Part shown: positions 58,397-64,000 of the stretch, in pieces
Layout: every line of letters begins with the position of its first letter
Numbering within the stretch: position 1 is the first letter of the stretch
From: Petrosia ficiformis
Taxonomy: Eukaryota > Porifera > Demospongiae > Haplosclerida > Petrosiidae
Assembly (NCBI GenBank): GCA_947044365.1
Contig: OX345644.1
Coordinates: 5,276,577 to 5,340,576, forward strand
Length of the DNA stretch: 64,000 nt
Reading direction: 5' to 3'
The notes under the pieces: model-generated
The model's database searches: none
What the model saw: only the letters and a program-made list of their open reading frames with translations
Told to the model about the DNA's origin: nothing
Position numbers and translations under genes: made by a program

Positions 58397-61300
58397 CATT
58401 TATTGTCATACCTTCTCTCATTCTCCTATTAGTATCTATTATTCTTACAACACAAATGTCTTCAAGATTTTTGAAGCTCCTACAAGATAGGAATCATTGT
58501 GATGTCACTTTCAAAATTTGTATGCACAGAATTGTTGCACATAGGTATGTACATGTATGTATATATGTATATCGGACAGGTAATTAACAAACTGAAGTAA
58601 TAGAAATAATAAAAGTGATAGACAGACAGTTGTATTAGTAATAGTAATAGTAATATACAATCTCAATGTTGTGGCAATAGTAGTAGTAATTGACATTAAG
58701 TAATACCAGAATGTTCATTTATAGTAGAGCCAACAGAAAGACATTTTAATATTGGAGGGAAATTTTTTCAGCCAGAAACATGCAGACTTACTGATTTTAT
58801 TTTTGAGAAACTCATGAACATTAAATGCAATGGTCATTTAGTTTAAAGCTGGAAAAAGAATAATTTCAAAGAAACCTTAATGCTATAGTAATCCATAACA
58901 GTAACACTAACTTGGCAGTAATAGTAATAGTAATATACTAATTTTTAAGGTAATAGTAATTTATACATTTACACTGACTTAGAAGGTATTAAAGTAATAA
59001 TATTGATTTTTAAGGCAATAGTGATAGTAATTAACCTATCACACTGACTTTGGAGGTATTAGTAATAGTGATTTTTAAGGTGATAGTAATAGTAATATAT
59101 TACATTGCATTGTAATTGGCCCCATGTCTGATTTATTGTATATATGTATTTACATGTATGTATGTATGTATGTACATGTTTGTATGTATGATTGTATGTA
59201 CATGTATGTATGTACACATTGTATGTGTGTATGTATTTATTTATGTATCATTTTCATGTCTATTTTCAGGATAGTACTAGCTGCACAGTCAGAGTATTTT
59301 GATTCTCTTCTGTTTGGTTCCATGAGAGAGTCAGAAGAGAATTGTGAAATAGAACTAATAGATATATCATTATTTATTTTCCGGTTACTTCTATACTATG
59401 CATATACAGGACATGTGGAATTAAATAGAGTTACATTACAAGTGAGTATTGCATGAAAATAAAAAATGATACACATGTATAATAAATGTAAACATTTTAA
59501 ATATGTAACTAAATTTGCAAAAAGGGTCTCATTGATCATACACTTATACCTTTAATTACTGACTATTTCTACATTTAGTAAAGGAAACCAACACAATATG
59601 ATATCTAAGAAGATTAATAATAGCTCTTATTAGATACCAAAGTTCAGTGACTTCCTGTACAAAATAAAAATACTAAAATGGAGAAACCTCACCATATTGC
59701 AGTAACTATAGTCAGTACACAGGAATTTTGGTCTGTGAACAGTAGTGATGTGCGATACGTATCGATATATCGAAATATCGATATTTTCGTTCAATATCGT
59801 GATACAATATTAGCTTTTAAGTGTATCGATACACTGGAATGGACAGTTTAGTAAACATGGTTTTTCTAATTTGTGTAATTTGATACCTAAAAGTAATTAT
59901 AAAAAAGCTAGTGTGCATAACTTTCATTGATTTCTTTTACCATTTCTTGACAAATACATCCAAATAGGACATTTATTTACTTTTTATAAGTGTTTCAATA
60001 TTATTTCAAATATCGTGATACTGTATCGTATCGTGATATTTTTGGCAGCGATACGCAATACTATTATTTAGTGGTATCGCACATCCCTAGTGAACAGACT
60101 GAGGGATTCATAGCCATACAGTGATCTTAATCACACAATTTAATAATCTTTGGCTTTAGACATTCAGTCATTCATTCTTGGTAAAAGACTGAACAAAACA
60201 AAGTCAGCTCTACAGTCTATTGTACATCATCATGCTATATATATGATCTACAGTGATACTGACAAGTTATGAGTTCAAATCATGGCAGGAAACAGCAACT
60301 TTGTGCTCCAAATATAGTCCAAGAACATCCATGAAATATTGCTGTCAACAAAAAAAATCTCTGTTTCTACTGTTGCTTAGAACAAAGACAAAGATCCTCC
60401 ACATGTACTAAACTGAATAATTGTGACCATCATGGCAGAAAGCTTACTATGATTGATATTGTAGCAGTCACTACCTGAATTGTTTTTGATTTCAAGCAGG
60501 CTTCAAGCGAGATGAGTTTGGTTTCAGCGAACTCTTTTGCTTACAGACATCAATGAGTTACAAAAATTGTCATAACTAGAGAGGTTTTAGCAAACACCTG
60601 TTGTCAATTTTGATCCTTGCATGATTTAAAGTTTCCAGTTCCCAAAATTCCAGCAAAACTATGAACATTAGCACTTTGAAAATACTACCAGACAAATAGA
60701 CACAATTACTACAGTAACTTTGTACTTACACACATGAGGGTTAGTGGGGTATAAGCATTAGAGCAAAACTAATTTATGGGGAATGTCCCTTTTTGCAAAT
60801 TTGGTCTGATGTAATTACATGTATTTATTTTATGATAGGGTGTAGTAGAACTGATGGAAGCTGCAGATCGTTTTAGTTTTCTTGCTCTTAAAGATGCTTT
60901 AGTTAATCAACTATCATCTCTTATTAATTTATCAACAGTAATACCAATATACATATCAGCATGTAGACTAGAGTTGAAACAGGTAGGATATAGTTATACT
61001 TATACACATGCACAATGTACATGTATAATCATTTCTAGTATATCATTGTACATGTATCTAATCATTCATTAGCTTCAAGAGTCATGTCTAACGTTTTCTG
61101 ACATGAATGCAGCTGCCATCCTACAAGAACATTCACTTCTCACACTTTCTGAGGGTGCATTATCAGAGATACTTCAAAGAGATACATTTCTAGTAGAAGA
61201 GATGTCAATATATCGTACTGTTCTACTCTGGATGCAGGAAAATAATGTTATCGAGAGCGGTTTGTTGAGGTGTGTTCGGTTATCAGAGATACCTTCCCAG

Positions 61301-62891
61301 TTTTTAGTGGATTTGTCAGAACCTAACGGATGTTTCAGTGAGACTGAAGTCTTTGCTGCTCTGAAAATTCGAGTGAAGCGCAACTGGGAAGCAATGAGAC
61401 CCAGAGGAAGAATTGGTTAGAAAGCTCATATAACTACATTTATTTAGTCAACTTATTCATTTTCCACAGAAAGAAACAAGAATTTGTTTGATTACAAGGA
61501 ATGTGCTTTTTTACAGGGGAATGTTACCTGGAAACAAGTCTCTAACCAAGAGACAGTAGGAGATCCTTTAGGTGGACCAGGAGGTGGATTACAACCAGGA
61601 GTCTTACCAGGAGGTGGACTACAACCTGGAGTTTTTGGAGGCGGTCCAATCACAGGAGTGGGAGTAGGACGAGAAGGAATAGGAGTAAGGCCAAGAGTCT
61701 GGCCAGGAGGAGGTAGGGTACAGCCATGGCCGGGAGTAAGTGGAGGTAGACCAGGTTTATGCCAAAGAAGAATCTTTGGATATGCAACAGAAATGGAGTA
61801 TTATGGAAATCCTGAAATGCCATTGAGTAGTGTAATACTGTCCAATAGTCTATCTCAACCAATTTGCACAAGTCAAACATCAAGATCAACAAAGCTTCCT
61901 GAATTTGTTGTAGCATTAAATGACATCTATCTCTTAAACTGTATTATATTTGATCCCTATCCTGAAGAACTCACAGAAACAATTGAAAACCTTGGATTCT
62001 CATATATACTGAAAATATCTCGTGATAGTTCCCATTGGAATACATTTATCGATTATACTGGATATTATTGTTATGGTAGACAATATATCATACTCCCTAC
62101 CATTGCTGTTAGGTAAATTATTATATACAGTAACTCTGTATGTCATTCATCCAACCTTCAATCCACCTTAATCTCTATTATGTCCAGTCATCCATTCATT
62201 TACTGTTTGTTCATTTATTCATAGATACTTGCGTTTGAAGTTAGCGAGTGTTACCAACACAAACACAGACTTCACAGTGCGATTGAGGAAGTGTAGTTTT
62301 AATGATGAAGAGAAATATATTCACAGAGAAAATGGAATTTTAGGTAGTAATATATACAGCATTCAGCAGGACTTACTTACAAATCATGTGTATCTTTCTC
62401 TATAGCACCACAAACCTTTTTAAAGGCAATTGTTAGTCAAGAATGGAAAAGTGAGTATGAGCAACATGTTTGTACTGCAAGATTAAGGCAACCAGTCAGT
62501 GTGAAGACATTGAAGTAAGATAATTATTATTAAATTATAATATTTCATTAAATTATTGTCTTGTAGATTTAAACTAGATACTAATTGTTCTGTTGGAACA
62601 ATTGGAGATATTACAATATCTTTTAATGAAGAGAACGAAGAGCAAACTCTAACTAATATCATCTTAAAAGGGTATGAATAATTATGATATACCAGTAATG
62701 TAAATTTTAATTCATATAAATTCTGTTCATTTAGTTCTGAGAGTGAACATATAACAATTGAACTACCAGAAACAGTCATTTTGACAGGATTCACTTTAAA
62801 GATTATTAATATTATAAATATACAACTCCCTACATCTTCTTCTGACTCATTTCAACTATCAGACATATCGATTAGATCAAAAACAAAATGA
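57533..62891 (+). CDS. BTBD9-like BTB-BACK-discoidin protein, copy B (11 exons, 805 aa)
   Basis: Exons 57533-57941, 58190-58294, 58433-58544, 59270-59441, 60839-60982, 61073-61415, 61470-62112, 62225-62343, 62406-62514, 62567-62671 and 62735-62891. Nine internal or last exons have exactly the same length as in copy A; exon 1 is 51 nt shorter (one 17-residue PLPVSSSWTTT unit fewer) and exon 7 is 81 nt longer, adding 27 residues of GGGLQPGV-type repeats in the linker between BACK and the discoidin-like domain. All splice sites and the frame are intact, so both paralogues look functional. Domains as for copy A. Substitutions occur in both halves (for example H/D before SDLCYLNGD, D/G before LLRCVRLSEI). 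Confidence 0.88.
58334..58391. repeat. (GA)n microsatellite in intron 2 of copy B
   Basis: Orthologous position to 2483-2542, with an added GAAGAGGGCAA lead. Confidence 0.95.
59743..60089. mobile_element. hAT-like MITE in intron 4 of copy B (347 bp)
   Basis: Terminal inverted repeats TAGTGATGTGCGATAC and (inverted) TAGGGATGTGCGATAC; a perfect 8-bp duplication GTGAACAG stands at 59735-59742 and 60090-60097. Copy A has the empty site with a single GTGAACAG at 3895-3902. Subterminal stretches are rich in ATCGATA and ATATCG motifs. No coding capacity. Confidence 0.93.
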
Positions 62892-64000
62892 AGCATAGTA
62901 GACACCCCCTACATCTCCTGATTATCTGAAAGTATTTTTTTATATTTTATATAGTAAATATAGTTGTTATCTTTTTTACTTTTTAAATTGTAGCTACCCA
63001 TTTGTTACAACTGCGGATGATTTTTTTTAATCTTTTTTTTAAAATTGTTTAAACCTTTCTTTATAGAATATCCAGTCCCTCCTGATGGTGAAACTGTGTT
63101 CGTTAATTTGGTCAGGATTTAGATCATCTGAAATATTTTCACTAGTAGTTAAGCTACGTCCTTGCAAAGAACCCTACTACAACATATATAAACCAATGAA
63201 GTAGAGTACAGTTTGTGTTGGTTACATGAAGCGTCAACCTTCGATTGGATTTGATGTGAGTAGTAGATGACTGTACAGAATACATAGCTAACTATAATAC
63301 TTATAACACGTTAACAGTACTTATATTATATATGCATGTAGCTGTATAAAAACAAATTAGCAAAATGTTTCTGATGCAGGTCTGATGTTTAGTTGTATGT
63401 ATCGTATTGGGATGCAGACTTAATTTCACTTGCATATTTAAATAAAGCAGCAAGACCCAACTGTAAGAGAGGTATATAAGTAATTTATTGACCTGATATA
63501 ATTGCTCAATTTAAACATTATCTTGTCTTCTACTTGGTACACAGACTGGTAATCAGACCTCAAATATGGTTGCTATAGTGATGGGCTGTCGTCTGGTGTT
63601 CTTTCTAGATGTCAATAATAATACTGAAGTTATTATTATAATATTATGCCTAACATATAGCCACTATCAAACTATAATTACAACCTTTTTTTCAGAAACA
63701 CTTCGTAATTTTAATTAATTATAACTTATTATGAACATAATCACATACATGTAGTTTGTATTTTGCAAGTTAAAGACATATATAACACAATATTCTTATG
63801 AACCAGTAAACATAAGGTTAATTAACAGTTTAAACTTGGTGAGTGGAGGCAACACTGTTGACCCTTAAAGTATGTAGTTACATGAGTTGATATTTCATCT
63901 AACATACATGTAGATAGTTATAATTATAGTTATTATTTCTGTACTAGAATAATTACACACTACTATGGTCCCTTGACGTGTTAAGAGAATGGTTTCTGTA

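Larger units (their letters stand above)
57133..64000 (+). repeat. Segmental duplication, copy B (continues past the window)
   Basis: Counterpart of 1217-7647. Differences are scattered substitutions, small indels (for example about 75 bp near 60316 not in copy A), the hAT-like MITE at 59743, and coding repeat-length changes. Confidence 0.95.

Overview
This AT-rich window is animal nuclear DNA, most likely from a demosponge. Its genes use short GT-AG introns. It carries a metazoan immune receptor of the NLR class (2A-like leader, Death-like, CARD-like, NACHT, leucine-rich tail) whose wording I recognise from Amphimedon queenslandica-type sponge NLRs; the species is an inference. There are no bacterial operons, no rRNA and no CRISPR array.

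Three gene models read through completely. Two are paralogous BTBD9-like genes (BTB, BACK, discoidin-like) at 1654-6537 and 57533-62891, 11 exons each, sitting in a direct segmental duplication (1217-7647 and 57133 to the window end). The third is a 12-exon minus-strand gene at 41649-48495 for a type I membrane protein (signal peptide, NIDO, IPT/TIG, AMOP, VWD, two EGF, one TM), the architecture of the Mesh/SUSD2/MUC4 group. A further intact gene, 29918-33951, encodes a large secreted N-glycosylated ectodomain of beta-helix type joined to a roughly nine-pass membrane domain; its start codon lies in an 8-nt first coding exon. At least six broken relatives lie at 1-849, 21410-25283, 25650-26110 (5' flank only), 27835-28640, 51755-52083 and 56161-57050.

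An NLR locus at 9503-14998 keeps recognisable 2A-like, Death-like, CARD-like, NACHT and LRR parts but is broken by stops and frameshifts and contains a tandem partial copy. Scraps of the same family occur at 15062-15740, 40594-40740 and 49855-50240, and a copy of its 5' flank at 18370-19380.

The rest is mostly mobile DNA: a decayed hAT transposase interrupted by a 559-bp inverted-repeat element, several hAT-like MITEs (one with a perfect 8-bp target duplication and an empty site in the paralogous copy), a 5'-truncated non-LTR retrotransposon with restriction-like endonuclease motifs and a 15-bp target duplication, two other RT fragments (one next to an EGF exon fragment), a family of long foldback elements, a near-perfect 300-bp palindrome, and microsatellites. 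The overall picture is a gene-family nursery: receptor-like and NLR genes are copied, truncated and shuffled in company with transposons, while the Mesh-like and BTBD9-like genes stay intact.
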